Below, one piece after another: positions 20,550 through 31,727 of a DNA stretch of 64,000 nucleotides. The DNA comes from Cliona cf. orientalis. Its lineage: Eukaryota; Porifera; Demospongiae; Clionaida; Clionaidae. Within the stretch, counting starts at the first letter, position 1. The number at the start of each line of letters is the position of its first letter. A model generated the notes under the pieces. That model was not told the origin of the DNA. It saw only the letters and a program-made list of their open reading frames with translations, and ran no database searches. Position numbers and translations under genes: made by a program. The DNA lies in contig OZ005689.1 of NCBI GenBank assembly GCA_963930775.1, positions 30,838,159-30,902,158 of the forward strand, in the 5' to 3' direction.

Positions 20550-20979
20550 TGTCTGGAAAGGCACCTTAAATATAATAATACAAGTTACAAACAAGTCAGA
20601 AGGGTGTACCTATGAACAGAAACAGAAATTTTAATATGTAGCGGAAAACTTTTGAAAATCCAGTGAGAATTTCACGGATTGCTTGAAACCACACATGAGT
20701 GTCCCAAACTTTTGTGGAGAAAACTTGCGCGGACGGCTCTCGAACCTCAAAATTCACAAAAATTTCCCGCTATACTGTAGCATCTCCATTGGTAGTGCAT
20801 CACACGTTCCGGGGTTACTAAAAATTACTTAATTCTCACCTAAAGATAGCTCTGACCAGTGCCAGTCTTAAAAGGCAGCTTATAAGCAAAACATAGCGAG
20901 CAAAGTGAAGACAAACAGTTACTTTGGCTAGTGTGTAGGAACCCCTGCATTTAAGTGCAATACACTCCCAGGCCTCACG
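20550..20979 (-). repeat. right arm of the long inverted repeat (partner 11932-12355)
   Basis: The reverse complement runs from CGTGAGGCCTGGGAGTGTAT to the CTTTCCAGACA end. Small differences are scattered, including CATTTAAGTGC in place of CATGTGC. The arms point towards each other across about 8.2 kb. Confidence 0.85.
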
Positions 20980-21486
20980 ATGTACAAAACGAGCGGATTT
21001 TTTCTGCTGATTTTTTTAATTACGTGTGTAGCATATTCTGAGCTGAGTTTGAATTAATTGCATTATGTTGGTTTTGCTTTTCCTACTTAGGATGTAGGAT
21101 GTACCTGGGTATGCTGTACTGAAGACGGCTAAAAAGCCAGAAACATACTGACCTCTTGGCAGGCGGTATGTCTACAGCTCCCTACATTTGCACACACAGA
21201 CAGGGCAAAAGGATAGGAGACTTGATGTCCAGTTACTGATTTGGTGCAGCACACTTTGATCAGGAAGATAGCTTATTACCCATAAGCTAGCAAGTTCTCT
21301 CTATATGCAAGTTCCTGTGGACATTTTGTCTTATTTTATCACTTTATCGTACTCACTGGATTGACATAATAATATTATACCACCACACACGCACGTGGTT
21401 CATCGTTGCTCTTACGCTTTATGGCCCAAGCTATTCCGTTTCCTCGTTTCCCGTTCCGGTTCCAACTCCATGCCATGCTGTGCACG
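20980..21486. other. unique stretch, no gene seen
   Basis: Mixed sequence. A small stem GGCTAAAAAGCC occurs near 21127. The open frame starting at 21395 only becomes long by entering the tandem repeat. Confidence 0.4.
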
Positions 21487-21746
21487 TACGCGATCTGACA
21501 ATATACCATGCCAGTTCAAACCGGTTTTGGCTCACCTGAGCGAGCTACTAGACCTAGTACAGTACCTCTGTTTCCTCACGATCACCTCTTCAGCCCGGCT
21601 GCCTCGAGTGTTGTGCTACGCGATCTGACAATATACCATGCCAGTTCAAACCGGTTTTGGCTCACCTGAGCGAGCTACTAGACCTAGTACAGTACCTCTG
21701 TTTCCTCACGATCACCTCTTCAGCCCGGCTGCCTCGAGTGTTGTGT
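21487..21746. repeat. 130-bp direct tandem duplication
   Basis: TACGCGATCTGACAATATAC begins each copy (21487 and 21617) and the copies are essentially identical, so the duplication is recent. Both end in the CTCGAGTGTTGTG word that starts the shorter repeat to the right. Confidence 0.95.
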
Positions 21747-21960
21747 CAACACATTAGACCTCCGTCTCAGAGAGCGAGCGGTGGCTCACCTCTTCAACCT
21801 GGCTGTCTCAAGCGTTGTGTCAAAACAGAAGACCTCCATCTCCGAGTGGTGGCTCACCTCTTCAACCCGGCTGTCTCAAGTGTTGTGTCAAAACAGAAGA
21901 CCTCCGTCTCCGAGCGGTGGCTCACCTCTTCAACCCGGCTGTCTCAAGCGTTCCACATGA
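21747..21960. repeat. tandem repeat of about 67 bp, three units
   Basis: Units contain AGACCTCCRTCTCCGAG, GGTGGCTCACCTCTTCAAC and GGCTGTCTCAAGCGTTGTG. The frame of a given peptide shifts between units, so the open frame of 153 codons spanning them is not treated as a protein. Confidence 0.85.
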
Positions 21961-22089
21961 TGGCTTTGTCGCTCTCTCCACGTCCAGAGGACCTGCCCTC
22001 AAGACCTCGCGCATCTCCACCATTGTCTCCAGAATCTGAAGCACCACGTAGTAAGCAAAAAAGATCTAGAAGGTCTCCACCGTCATTTT

Positions 22090-22150
22090 GCAATAGGATT
22101 GAAATCAAGTTACTGTGAAATCTGGCTAATAAGTGCATGCACTTATAGCG
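22090..22150. repeat. shared 3' module, copy 1 (partner 45997-46058)
   Basis: TGCAATAGGATTGAAATCAA, then TTACTGTGAAATCTGGCTAA and a GCATGCACTTA palindrome. The same module follows the proline-rich repeat gene at 43.9-45.97 kb. In this copy ATAAGTGCATGCACTTAT (22129-22146) is a perfect 18-bp palindrome. In both places the module directly follows a coding-like minisatellite. Confidence 0.75.
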
Positions 22151-22221
22151 GGAGTGGTTTATACATGTCCATCACACCCAGGGGCTGGGTCTGACGGACC
22201 TTTAGCCACAGAAAAGGTTGT

Positions 22222-22228
22222 CCGGCTG

Positions 22229-22268
<40 letters not shown>
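22222..22268. repeat. (GT)n microsatellite
   Basis: GT repeat followed by a purine-rich GA stretch to about 22345. Confidence 0.95.
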
Positions 22269-22273
<5 letters not shown>

Positions 22274-22639
22274 TGTGCGTGACAGAGTGAGAGGAGAGGG
22301 GGAGAGAGAAAAGAGAGAGAGAAATAGAGAGAGGGAAAAAAAGAGATATTAACTCACAAACAATCATTTATTTTCTAGGTAGACTGCTGTTCCCTCTTGG
22401 ATGAGAAATAATTGCATGATAATGACCATGATACATCCTGGCACTGCACACATACTGGCTATTTACTCTACTTCCTTTTATGGAAATGCAAAAATGTACA
22501 TGCAGTCAGCTGTTTGTGTGGTGACCACAAGTATGCTGAGTACACTGTCATGGTATATATACACACACACACACACACATGCACACTCTCATATGTGCAC
22601 ACACACACACACACACACACATTGTACACATCTAACATA

Positions 22640-24173
22640 CCCTACTCAAAATGGAGCGCCTGAAACATGCATGTTTCAGCACATTTCATGCATGGAAGCG
22701 ACTTTCATGCGTTTTCCATGCATGTTTCAGGATAGTTTATGCATGGAATATACTTTCATGCATGTTTCATGCATGGAAGCTACTTCCATGCATTTTTCAT
22801 GCATGAAGCATGCATGAAGGTGTATTTTATGCATGAAACATGCATGGAACATGCATGGAACATGCATGAAAGTATAAAACACGTGTGACAGATATACCAT
22901 GCATGAAACATGCATGAAACGAAACATGCGTGAGATTTTATCACTCCTGAACCATGCATGTTACATGCATGAAGTTCCATACTGATTAGAAGCAGCTGCT
23001 TTGCAGATTTGAAAGTGTGAGACTTTGTGAAACCTTTAGTGCTCCAAGGTAAGTAGCTACTATATAGCCTAACTTGGAGAGCCATACTAAATTAACACAT
23101 TGTTTTGTATACCCCATGTAAAATTAATTTCCATAATTATAGCCTGGGTGTAAGTTTATTTGGCTGAAAGAGTGTAAATAAAAAGAGCTTCTTTAGTTTG
23201 AAAGTTGTCCCCAACTAGCATTACAGATATCAAGGTTACAGATAAGAATGTGGTCCCTTATTTCAGTCCTCAAACTCACCTTGGGGTCTCAGTGCTAGTT
23301 ATTGAAGTATCCTACAATATGTAAAAGACCAAATGGGGGAGGGGGGAGGGAGAGGGCCAGTACGTATACAATGCCATGTAGCTATGTGAACACTGAATAT
23401 GATTCAGCTGCTAATCAGTGGGTAGTAACACACTGCTGAGATATTCATATACCTGTAGTTTTTTGGGGGACAGAATGTGTATACCTTTGCTATAAATATT
23501 ATGTAAGAGCTGCTCTAAATCTCATATCTTACAGCATAATATGCATGTCCATAGGTGCCAACAAGCTTTGTCTGTTTTCCTTAAAGCCAGTATCTACATA
23601 TCTATAAAGAGCATACTTGCCTATGCAGGAGCACAGTGCCTTATGCTTACAGCAAGTATAGGTACAAGTACTCTGTCCAAGGGTTATTAAAATATGCCTG
23701 TAGCTGTACTGTGTATGCACACATGAATGGAATATCCCAGTATCATGGAATGCGCCTGTACTACGCATGGAATACGCCTGTATCACGCATGGAATACACA
23801 TGTACCACGCATGGAATACGCCTGTATCATGCTTGGAATACGCTTGTACGACGCATGGAATACACCTGGAACATGCAGGTTTCATGCATGAAATATCCAT
23901 ATTTTTCATGCATGGAACATGCATGAAACATGCATGAAATTTAGGCACCAATCCATGCATGTAACATGCATGTCCCATACCTGAAAAACGTCCCAAATCC
24001 CTGCATGTTACATGCATGTTTCAGGAATCATGCATGTAACACGCATGAAATTTCGAATTATTCAATATTGTCACTGGAAATTTCATGCATGGAACTTTCT
24101 GGATTTGGGCGCATGAAATGTGCTGAAACATGCATGAAACATGCATGTTTCAGGCGCTCCATTTTGAGTAGGG
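22640..24173. mobile_element. 1.53-kb TA-flanked element with arrays of CATGCATG palindromes
   Basis: The ends CCCTACTCAAAATGGAGCGC and the inverse GGCGCTCCATTTTGAGTAGG are near-perfect inverted repeats that extend inward through CTGAAACATGCATGTTTCAG. TA flanks both sides. About 300 bp inside each end consist of irregularly spaced CATGCATG-centred words (TTTCATGCATGG, AACATGCATGAAACATGCAT). The middle (22980-23740) is ordinary sequence with an isolated acceptor/donor pair (GCTTTGCAG near 23006 and CAAG/GTAAGT near 23049). No transposase. Dense subterminal palindromes could be transposase-binding sites, as in other TIR elements, but here they fill much of the element. The long frames rich in M, H and C are repeat translation. 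Confidence 0.8.
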
Positions 24174-24361
24174 TACTTACTAGAACTGGGCAAACAAAAT
24201 CATGCTGGAGCACCTGGCGCAGCTATTAGAGTTTGATGTGAGGTAAATCCACAGCATTCGTTCCAAAACAGCACTGATGACATTGCCAGCAGTTAATGTC
24301 CCTCTGACCTGTGGCTGCATGTATGCATGGGTCTTGATCAAAACATTTGGGGCACAAGTAT

Positions 24362-24468
<107 letters not shown>

Positions 24469-25055
24469 GAGTACGTGTTAAAGAGGTAATTACAAGCAAC
24501 ACTCAAAACTACTGGAGCACTTTGCGCCCATTATTCCATTATTATGATCCTAGGCTCTTCGGATATACATTGAGGTGATACATTTTTTGTTAGGCATACA
24601 CCTACTGTTCCATGTATGCTTCATCGTGGGCTAAATGCTAGTTATGATATGATGGGCCCCGGCCTGGACGACGAGGACATGTTCTCCTACCCTGCAGGCT
24701 ATCTGCATCAAACAGTCATTCAACTGAAATGCAACTGACACATATTGTATATCTAGAAACTGAGTTGATTCAGTAGAAACAGCCAGAAACAGCCACATGA
24801 TCACACTGAAAATTCACCTGTATATGTAATATTAGTGCATACATTAATACTGAAGGACTCACACTAGCTACAGTGCTGGCTTGGTTCATGTGACTACAGT
24901 TACTCAGAGTACAAACTGAAATAAAACTATACAGGCACAAGTAAGTATTCAAAAAAATTATCGTAGGCATTAAGTGGCGGCGCAGTACCTCATAATTACC
25001 ATAGAAAAGGACCACAATTAAAGCAGCGACACACATACATACACGACACACCCAC

Positions 25056-25121
25056 AGACACGTCTGCGATGAGCACGAGTGGGAGGATGGTAGGTGTGAC
25101 TTTCACCAACTTCGAGTATGC
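25056..25121 (+). pseudogene. 22-codon relic of a MULE transposase core, second copy
   Basis: Same fragment as at 2968-3033 with one codon difference (GAGGAT in place of GAGAAT). It belongs to the segmental duplication, so it is not independent evidence for a separate insertion. Confidence 0.55.
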
Positions 25122-25700
25122 ACGTTTAGCTTTACCTGCTTGGAAAGTGGTTTTCTGCAATGAGTAGCACATGATTCTACCCGGCATGGTTGACCACACG
25201 CACCCAATTCTCTCCATTAGACACCTCCACACCAAACTCCCCTAGATGCTCTGTGCTTTACTGAAGCACCAATACATTGTTTCCTCCCCTAACAAAGATC
25301 CTGTATGAAACCGTGGTGTTGAGTCAAACAGGCGGGAATGAAGAAAGAATGCAAGGGTAATAGTAACTAGTTTATGATGACCCAGTTAATCCACTATATA
25401 TATTGGTTTAAAAGATGATGAACGTAATCTAAATGGTATCACCATTATATGAGAGAACTCAAAGTACAATCTGGGGACTTGTCTTTGAAAAAAATACATG
25501 CGTACAAATAGTAACATGCAACAGGGCAAAACATGCACGTTGCAACTACCAGTACACTATAATATTATATACATATACATTGATGTAATAGCATGTGCTG
25601 GACCAGAGGTACATGTACTCCACACCAACAGATTTGAACTATATACATGTACGTATACCTCTGGTTTCGGCCAATACCAGGCCTCATCAGCAGCACTGGC

Positions 25701-25919
<219 letters not shown>

Positions 25920-26097
25920 ACTAGCCAGTGATGGTATCCACACCACTATTGATGGCATTACACTTACTGTTGGTTGCCAAAAAATCATGGCTGCCAATAC
26001 ACAGAGGGCCGCCTACACTTTCTATAAAGCCTTACAGCTCCACAGACAAAAACATTCCTCTCTCTCTCTCAAAAGAGACAGAGATGGTGTGCATCCT

Positions 26098-26460
26098 TCA
26101 GTTTCAGAGTTACATGTACAAGAGAACCACTAGCTATATTTGGAGATGGTAGGATCTCATTATGGAGATACATAATTCCATGTACATGTAACTCCTATCC
26201 CAGGTCACGCCACGCGGAGGCAGATGCACAGGTGACCCTCAAGGCATTGTGTCTACTACACAATGCCCCGGCTTAAATTCAAGGGAGAGAAAGAAGGTAT
26301 GGGGATTCCTGGATTGAACTTGTAAGCACACAAATGACTCCTGGCCCAGCTCTGACTACAAGTATCTGGTTATCAGAAATGCCCTCATAGCTACTTTGGA
26401 AAATGAAATCATCTAAAGCTGACCAACCAAGAATCAGCCATTACATACCTATTATTACGT
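26098..26460. other. unique stretch, no gene seen
   Basis: Contains a small hairpin GGCATTGTGT/ACACAATGCC at 26240-26265. No coding signal. Confidence 0.4.
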
Positions 26461-27227
26461 ACACAACAAGCCTTCACATTCGTCCCGACAGAGCTCTAAG
26501 AAGAGAAGAGAGATACATGTATAGCGATTCGTACATTTTGTGGCCCTTATCAAACATTTATCAATCAGAAGCCATCAGCGATTCATCACACCACCCGAGG
26601 GTGGGAGCTTCAGGCAACTGACATCAACAGGGAGGAAGAGAGAAATGCATACAAATATTGAGAGCAGAGAAAATACAACCCTGTTTGCTGACTTGGCATT
26701 TGGGCACTTCCCTATAAGGTAGTATACCAGTCAGCTGTTTAGTATAATCACATCCTATGCTGTCCATATGGATACACAGACATGTACTAGCCAGTATTGA
26801 GACTACAAGAAAAACAGAGAGAGAGAGAGAGAGACAACTCCAATGTTAAAATCAGAAGCCATCAACGATTCATCACGCCACCCGAGGGTGGGAGCTTCAG
26901 GCAACTGACATCAACAAGGAGGAAGAGAGAAATGCATACAGAGCAGAGAAATACAAATAGAGAGGGAAGAAGACAACAAAGCACACAAAGGGAAAGGTTA
27001 TCAGGCAATTTGGCATTAGCACACTTCCTTATAGAGTGATACAAATACTAGTGAGCTGTTTGCGGTGTTTTACAATCACATCCTTGTGTTGTCCCCGATA
27101 AGGATACATACACATACCAGCCAGTATTTAAAACCACACAAACTACAAGAGAGAGAGAGAGAGAGAGAGAGAAGATAGATATATGCAGTTATACATGTAC
27201 ATGTATATGATAGAGGGAGAGGTGATA
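26461..27227. repeat. 3' flank of transposon copy A with two 85-bp repeats
   Basis: ACACAACAAGCCTTCACATT starts a match to 46141 in copy B. An 85-bp word set (AAGCCATCARCGATTCATCA, CCCGAGGGTGGGAGCTTCAG, GCAACTGACATCAAC) occurs near 26566-26650 and 26854-26935 here and near 46866-46935 and 47323-47395 beside copy B. This supports common descent of the 3' flanks of A and B and suggests the element extends at least this far. Confidence 0.65.
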
Positions 27228-28655
27228 TCATATCCCGATCTTGCATGGGTCATTACCACTGCAAATGTCGTATGCAAATGCTAAGGCAAGGACTCCACAA
27301 TCGGAACCATTTGACTGCCTTCCAACATCCATCATTCTCACTACAAGCTGTTTAGCAGGACTGAACACAAGGCTGGCAATCAATTTGACCGTCCCACTGG
27401 AAGCACTGGAGTACATGCTGTCGTACACATTGACCACTCCATCGTCACATCCAACGTTGGAAATAGTACACCAGTGACAGCCTCCAACAAAGATGATCTG
27501 CACAAATTCTCCTCTGAGGATTTGGAACGACAGACTCCTGTGAACTGCCGGATCTTGCAGGCCGGCTATGTTTGGGAATTCCTGCAAGATGAGCAACTGA
27601 CCGGCCCTAATGACTGTGTCTGAGAGCCAACCATCAGATGAAACAATTTCCCGTTTCTTATCTATGTGCAAGGTGTACAGTGGAGTGGACACCCAGGTGT
27701 TGCTTACAACTGCAGAACCATCGGCTGAAGATATGGCTGTGGGATCGTCAGTCAGGTCAACAACAGGCTTGGCTAGGCCACAGTTACACACTTTGAGATT
27801 TGCAGAATCATTTACTACATCTCGTAGTGAGGTCCTTCCTGCAGTTCGCCAGTTGTCTACTTCGGCACCCTTGGATGTCCCCTGGTAGAGCTCTTCTTCA
27901 ATTATGTCATCTCTGCCTTTCTGACAGAGATGCTTGCGGTAAAGAAGAGCTCCATTGTAGTAGTTTCGAATGCTGAAAGTAGCATTCTTGCTGTGATGAC
28001 TACGTGTCATCCACGTGCCATCAGTGGACGTGACGGCACGACTCCATGAACCCAGTTCATTTTGGTCCATGCGTTGCATGTCATCCTTTGCATCACTGCA
28101 CATCTTATCGACCATCTCTTTGACGATAGGGTACATTCTCTTGATGGTCGAGTCAAACATTGGCCAACTAACTCCTTCAATCCCAAGTGCATGCTTCAAT
28201 ACCTTGTAATAAGTCACATGCGTGCAACCAGCTATGATAAAAGCCACCTGCGCAGCAATACCAATTTCGGTAGCACAGCCAAGTTCGTATTTAGATGATG
28301 TTTCAAACAATGCCCACTGACTAGCACAACCGTTACAAGCATAGGTGATAGAAAGAGCACCACCCAGCCCAAGGCTTTTCACATGAATGGGACACAATGC
28401 ACCTTTACAACCAGGTGTGGCACAACAACGTATTTGATTCACTTGCTTGATGAACTTGTTCAATTGTTTCAAGTCCATGAAGCAAATATTTGATGGAATA
28501 ATTGACGTATTTTCTATGCTCTCTCTAACCTTTCTTTGAGGGGTTGGAACGTACAGGGAGCCATCATTACTCTCCACTGTCACGTTGAGACTGTCAGTCT
28601 CTTCATCACCCTCCACTGTCACATTGAGACTATCATTATTTAACGTGGGAGTATC
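27228..28655 (-). pseudogene. transposase copy A: DDE core deleted in frame, Ulp1 domain kept, PHD lost
   Basis: Same family as the full gene at 47939-51379. The N-terminal part is equivalent to residues 1-262 of copy B, and is joined in frame directly to residues 839-1049 (GTSKGAE followed by VDNWRTAG). The missing 1728 bp encode the catalytic core after its first aspartate, plus the CxC knuckles. Left and right parents share CT at the junction. A second deletion removes the C-terminal PHD region, so the frame ends CKIGI after the Ulp1 domain. The C48 triad with its glutamine is intact: H in GGCHW, D in VYDS, Q and C in RQSNGSDCG. The ATG of copy B is ACG here, but upstream exons keep the frame open. 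A 12-bp difference near the VVDLTD segment also keeps frame. By eye, differences from B are mostly amino-acid changing, so there is no sign of selection. Confidence 0.75.
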
Positions 28656-29103
28656 CTAAATGGCAAGGAAAACTTATGGTGATGTGCATGCATACAGACA
28701 GCTTCTTTCAATGAACATGTACAATGTCATATAGGCGAAATGTATCAGCCTCCCAGTCTAGTGTACACCCACCAGGACTCCCCCGATAGCCAGACTTAAC
28801 AAAATGGTAAAGCGTCATCACTCCTTGGTCATGTAGTATGTAAAGTATATCCTTTGGAAGTCTCATGCCCGCCCACTGTGTGTCTGCCTATAATTATGCG
28901 TAACTACATCTCTCCAGTTCTTCTTATTCTACCCAGGATTCCTCATATTATTGGGACTTTTAACATTCTTACAACACTGAGAATTTCGTGTTTTTTCCCT
29001 ACAGAAGGGGGACAGAGGGAGGACATAAGAGGAAGCCACAAGCACCCCACTGGTATCACTGGTATGCTGCACCATCAAAATTATGAAATCACTGCATGCC
29101 ATG

Positions 29104-29253
29104 TAGGGCTAGAAATAAGGCTCATGTTTTGGTCGGACATTGCTAGGACACAGTATAAGATAAGACTTTATGGAGTTGCATGGGGAATTTGATCGGTCAT
29201 TTCAACAATTTGGTCGGAAAATGTCCGATGACCAGCTGTTATTTCTAGCTCTG
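29104..29253. mobile_element. 150-bp MITE, hAT5-like, shared by copies A and B
   Basis: The ends TAGGGCTAGAAATAA and TTATTTCTAGCTCTG are inverted repeats, flanked by CCATG on both sides. Copy C has a single CCATG at the same place (32180-32184), an empty site, so the borders are exact. Confidence 0.85.
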
Positions 29254-29285
29254 CCATGATGTCCTGATGTGGGAATATAACGTTC

Positions 29286-29667
29286 ATTAGATCCTAGTTG
29301 TAACAAATACTGTTATCTGATTGGTCAGGAGCAGGTACCTATTTTTCATATAAACCTGTAAAAAGCTCATATAAACCTGTAAATTTTTCATATAAACCTG
29401 TAAAAAATTGTTGCCTGTGGTTAGGACTGTTGCCAGGCAGCACTTTATATGTCAAGCCTATGGGCATTGTTGCTAGGATCTAAAGTTGTTAGACACTGTT
29501 TAGTCGGTTTCTACGTGATTTAGAAGACCTCGGTGCTCAGTAGAACCATAGATATTATAGACTACGTAAATCTATGGTAGAACCCTCGCTTCGCTCGGGA
29601 TTCTACATAGAGCCCTTCGGTCTTCTAAATCACATAGAAACCTCTTAAACAGTGTCTAACTATTATG
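29286..29667. mobile_element. 382-bp insertion private to copy A, with hairpin end
   Basis: Copies B and C read AACGTTCA directly followed by GTATAATTATTATG; copy A has 382 bp in between. The insert contains three copies of CATATAAACCTGTAAA near 29348-29405. It ends in a strong inverted repeat: GTTAGACACTGTTTA with GGTTTCTACGTGATTTAGAA on the left, and the inverse on the right up to GTCTAAC. The window start carries a relative. No clear target duplication and no coding capacity. Confidence 0.75.
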
Positions 29668-29746
29668 TATAATTATTATGAGGTTGATCCAAATTAAGGG
29701 GCTGAGTTTAATATTCCATCTCGCTACTAAGATAAGTTACTAAAGG

Positions 29747-30100
29747 ATGGAAGATTGTTCCAGCCTTGAACATTGCATTTTTTTGTGCAATTTGCGTTTC
29801 TTGTCTGTCGCTGGTATCAAGCATGGAATTTGTGTAACCACTGACTTGGAGGAGCTGAACCTTTATGGTGATGACTGTGATCGCTATGATCTTCAGTCCA
29901 GAAAGAAAAAGTATCATCGGACGATATTTGTGCTGATCTTGCCTCTCATCCGATATTCTGGTACAGAATTCAACTTTCATAATAGTCATTTTCCATACAT
30001 AGCTTTCAATCTTTTGTGTATGCCTCAACCATCAGGAAAAGCCGGACATGCTCTCAGCGTAATTCTATCTTACATGGTTTGCTCATTCAACCAATTATAA
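29747..30100 (+). other. open frame of 117 codons conserved in copies A and B, coding status doubtful
   Basis: The frame starts MEDCSSLE and ends SYMVCSFNQL; copy B has the same frame at 52450-52803 and copy C a broken version near 32345-32614. Nearly all differences between A and B change the amino acid (H/R, C/R, G/V, R/C, K/E, R/W, N/D, F/S, Q/R), which argues against selection on this frame. The minus-strand frame over the same bases has fewer and milder changes, and the transposon's own genes run on that strand. I recognise no family in either. It may be noncoding intron sequence. Confidence 0.25.
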
Positions 30101-30271
30101 TTAAGTAGACTCCCCCCCCTCAGAATCATCAGGTGATATACATGACATTGTAATAATCTGCCTATGAACATTGCGGAAATTAAACTTGGAGATAGGACCC
30201 AACCTCGTTATTGCAAAAATACCCCCCCCCCCCCACAAACAAACTCTTATAACATGCGTTTGTCACCTTAC

Positions 30272-30349
30272 CTTGATAACACTATCTATCACCGATCTTT
30301 CTGGTGTATCACCAGACACAGTATTCATACCCAGTGTAACACACACATC
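30272..30349 (-). CDS. transposase exon 2, copy A
   Basis: 26 codons (DVCVTLGMNTVSGDTPERS, then VIDSVIK) between an acceptor TTTTTACACAG and a donor AAG/GTAAGG, phase 0 on both sides. It joins in frame to exon 3 starting GATACTCCC. Copy B has the same exon with a six-base insertion, so the length changes by whole codons. Confidence 0.6.
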
Positions 30350-30419
30350 CTGTGTAAAAACAATAATAATTAAAGTTAATCGCTCAGGTCCGAGGCTAAT
30401 CTTTTCTTCAAGTACTCAC

Positions 30420-30452
30420 TTTTTGTGCATCAGCACTCTCAACTGACTCCAT
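30420..30452 (-). CDS. transposase exon 1, copy A
   Basis: Eleven codons MESVESADAQK ending AAA/GTGAGT, identical in copies B and C. It supplies an initiator ATG upstream of the ACG position in exon 3, so the lost ATG in exon 3 of copies A and C need not inactivate the gene. Confidence 0.55.
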
Positions 30453-30639
30453 ATCACTGCAGAAGATGAATAGGTACAGTATCACCATGCAAGCACTCCA
30501 TTATGGTCACAATCACACTATGGTACGTATACTCACGTTAATATGTTGAATAACAAAACTGTTGAAATTTCCAACACAAATCTCTGTAGAAATCAGCACA
30601 ACACGTAACAGACACCTGTACATGTACCTTGAGTTTCAC

Positions 30640-31616
30640 AAAATTGTAGCAATAATAATAATATATTATGGATACACCCACATTTGATAGTAACCCAGTA
30701 TTGCTCTGCAGACCTCTAAATGACCACCCCCAAATAAGATGGATACCCTTATCACAAAATGACTACACCCTCCATAATTATGACACTAATATACCCCCAT
30801 ACACATGCTGAGCTAGTGAACAGCACCAGGAACACATTGCTCATACACGGGCACAATGTATGGCTAGTTATACCCTAGTTTTAGTTTCTGTAGAGACTTT
30901 TTTCAATTGTTGCTGTTTTGAGCTAATTAGCACTGTACATCAATCTGTGATGGCAAATTTGATCTCGCCTGTAATCAGTAGTCTTGTGCCCAGCCTCTTT
31001 GTCGCATGCAGAAAATAAAAGTATGGTGAAATGTGCATGATTCCGGCAATATCTCATTGCGTCCTTTCAAAATAGTGTCCGTAAAGTTCATACGAGGGCG
31101 ATAAGCTCAAATGTAGCTGGCGAAAAACGGGCTTCAGTATGCTTCGAATCGAGGGATATGGTCCACAAGCATCACAAATAGTGCCTTTTTGTTAGCCTTC
31201 GTAACCACGCCTATCGACAGTGCCCACTCAATGCATTATGCATGCAGGCCTTGTGCTTTCTGCTCATGCGCGTAACATCCAATATTATGGGTTGGTAAAG
31301 GTCGTCAATAATGCTAGTGCACACGTTAGGCTGGTAAGCTAGCCAAGACTGGAATGCCAGCCCCATCGAATCAGAATGTATTACCTATATGTACCCAGTC
31401 TAGATCTGGCGCAGAGAGAGAGTCAGTGGTGTTTCGGCTGGCCACATGATCTCCAAGAGCCCCTTGATGCAACCAAGCAGCAATAAAAACAGATCTATAG
31501 ATTGCACAATGTGCGTGTGGGGTATGTGCTCTATACACTCGCTCAGGCTCGCCCCGAATAAATATTTCACCCCACTCTTTTTCCAATCAGCATGTGGGTA
31601 CGAGAACATGTAATCA
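30640..31616. repeat. 5' flank of copy A joined to a dispersed block (partner 39375-40201)
   Basis: Up to about 30833 the sequence follows copies B and C (ATATTATGGATACACCCACA onward). From CTCATACACGGGCACAATGT it switches to a block also found at 39379-40201 and, with insertions, at 55911-56700. The minus-strand frame with MFSYPHADWKK is shared with 39988-40311 and is conserved between these two copies with few changes, but I recognise no family. Confidence 0.7.
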
Positions 31617-31727
31617 TGGAACATACAGGGAGCCATCATTACTCTCCACTGTCACGTTGAGACTGTCAGTCTCTTCATCACCCTCCACTGTCACATTGAG
31701 ACTATCATTATTTAACGTGGGAGTATC
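31617..31727 (-). pseudogene. transposase exon 3 fragment, copy C
   Basis: Only the first 37 codons of exon 3 remain, equivalent to DTP plus residues 1-34 of copy B, with ACG in place of the ATG. At 31617 the match breaks off within the word GGAACRTACAGGGAGCC and joins the dispersed block. Copy C is thus truncated at its 3' side. Confidence 0.8.

Larger units (their letters stand above)
28656..30271 (-). other. large intron of copy A with insertions
   Basis: Corresponds to the 1.6-kb intron of copy B (51380-52973). It contains the 150-bp MITE at 29104, the private insertion at 29286-29667 and the conserved open frame at 29747-30100. Confidence 0.6.

Noticed and set aside
21395-22118. Proline/serine-rich protein gene at 21.4-22.1 kb
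   Set aside because: The peptide frame changes between the 67-bp units and no splice-linked exons were found. Only the final part (RSKQKRSRRSPPSFCNR) is protein-like, which is too little for a call.
22780-24017. Open frames rich in M, H and C around the CATGCATG arrays
   Set aside because: They are direct translation of the palindrome array and not conserved between its two sides.
29286-29667. Helitron insertion
   Set aside because: One end reads CTAA next to T on the minus strand, but the other end lacks TC and there is no hairpin at the proper distance.
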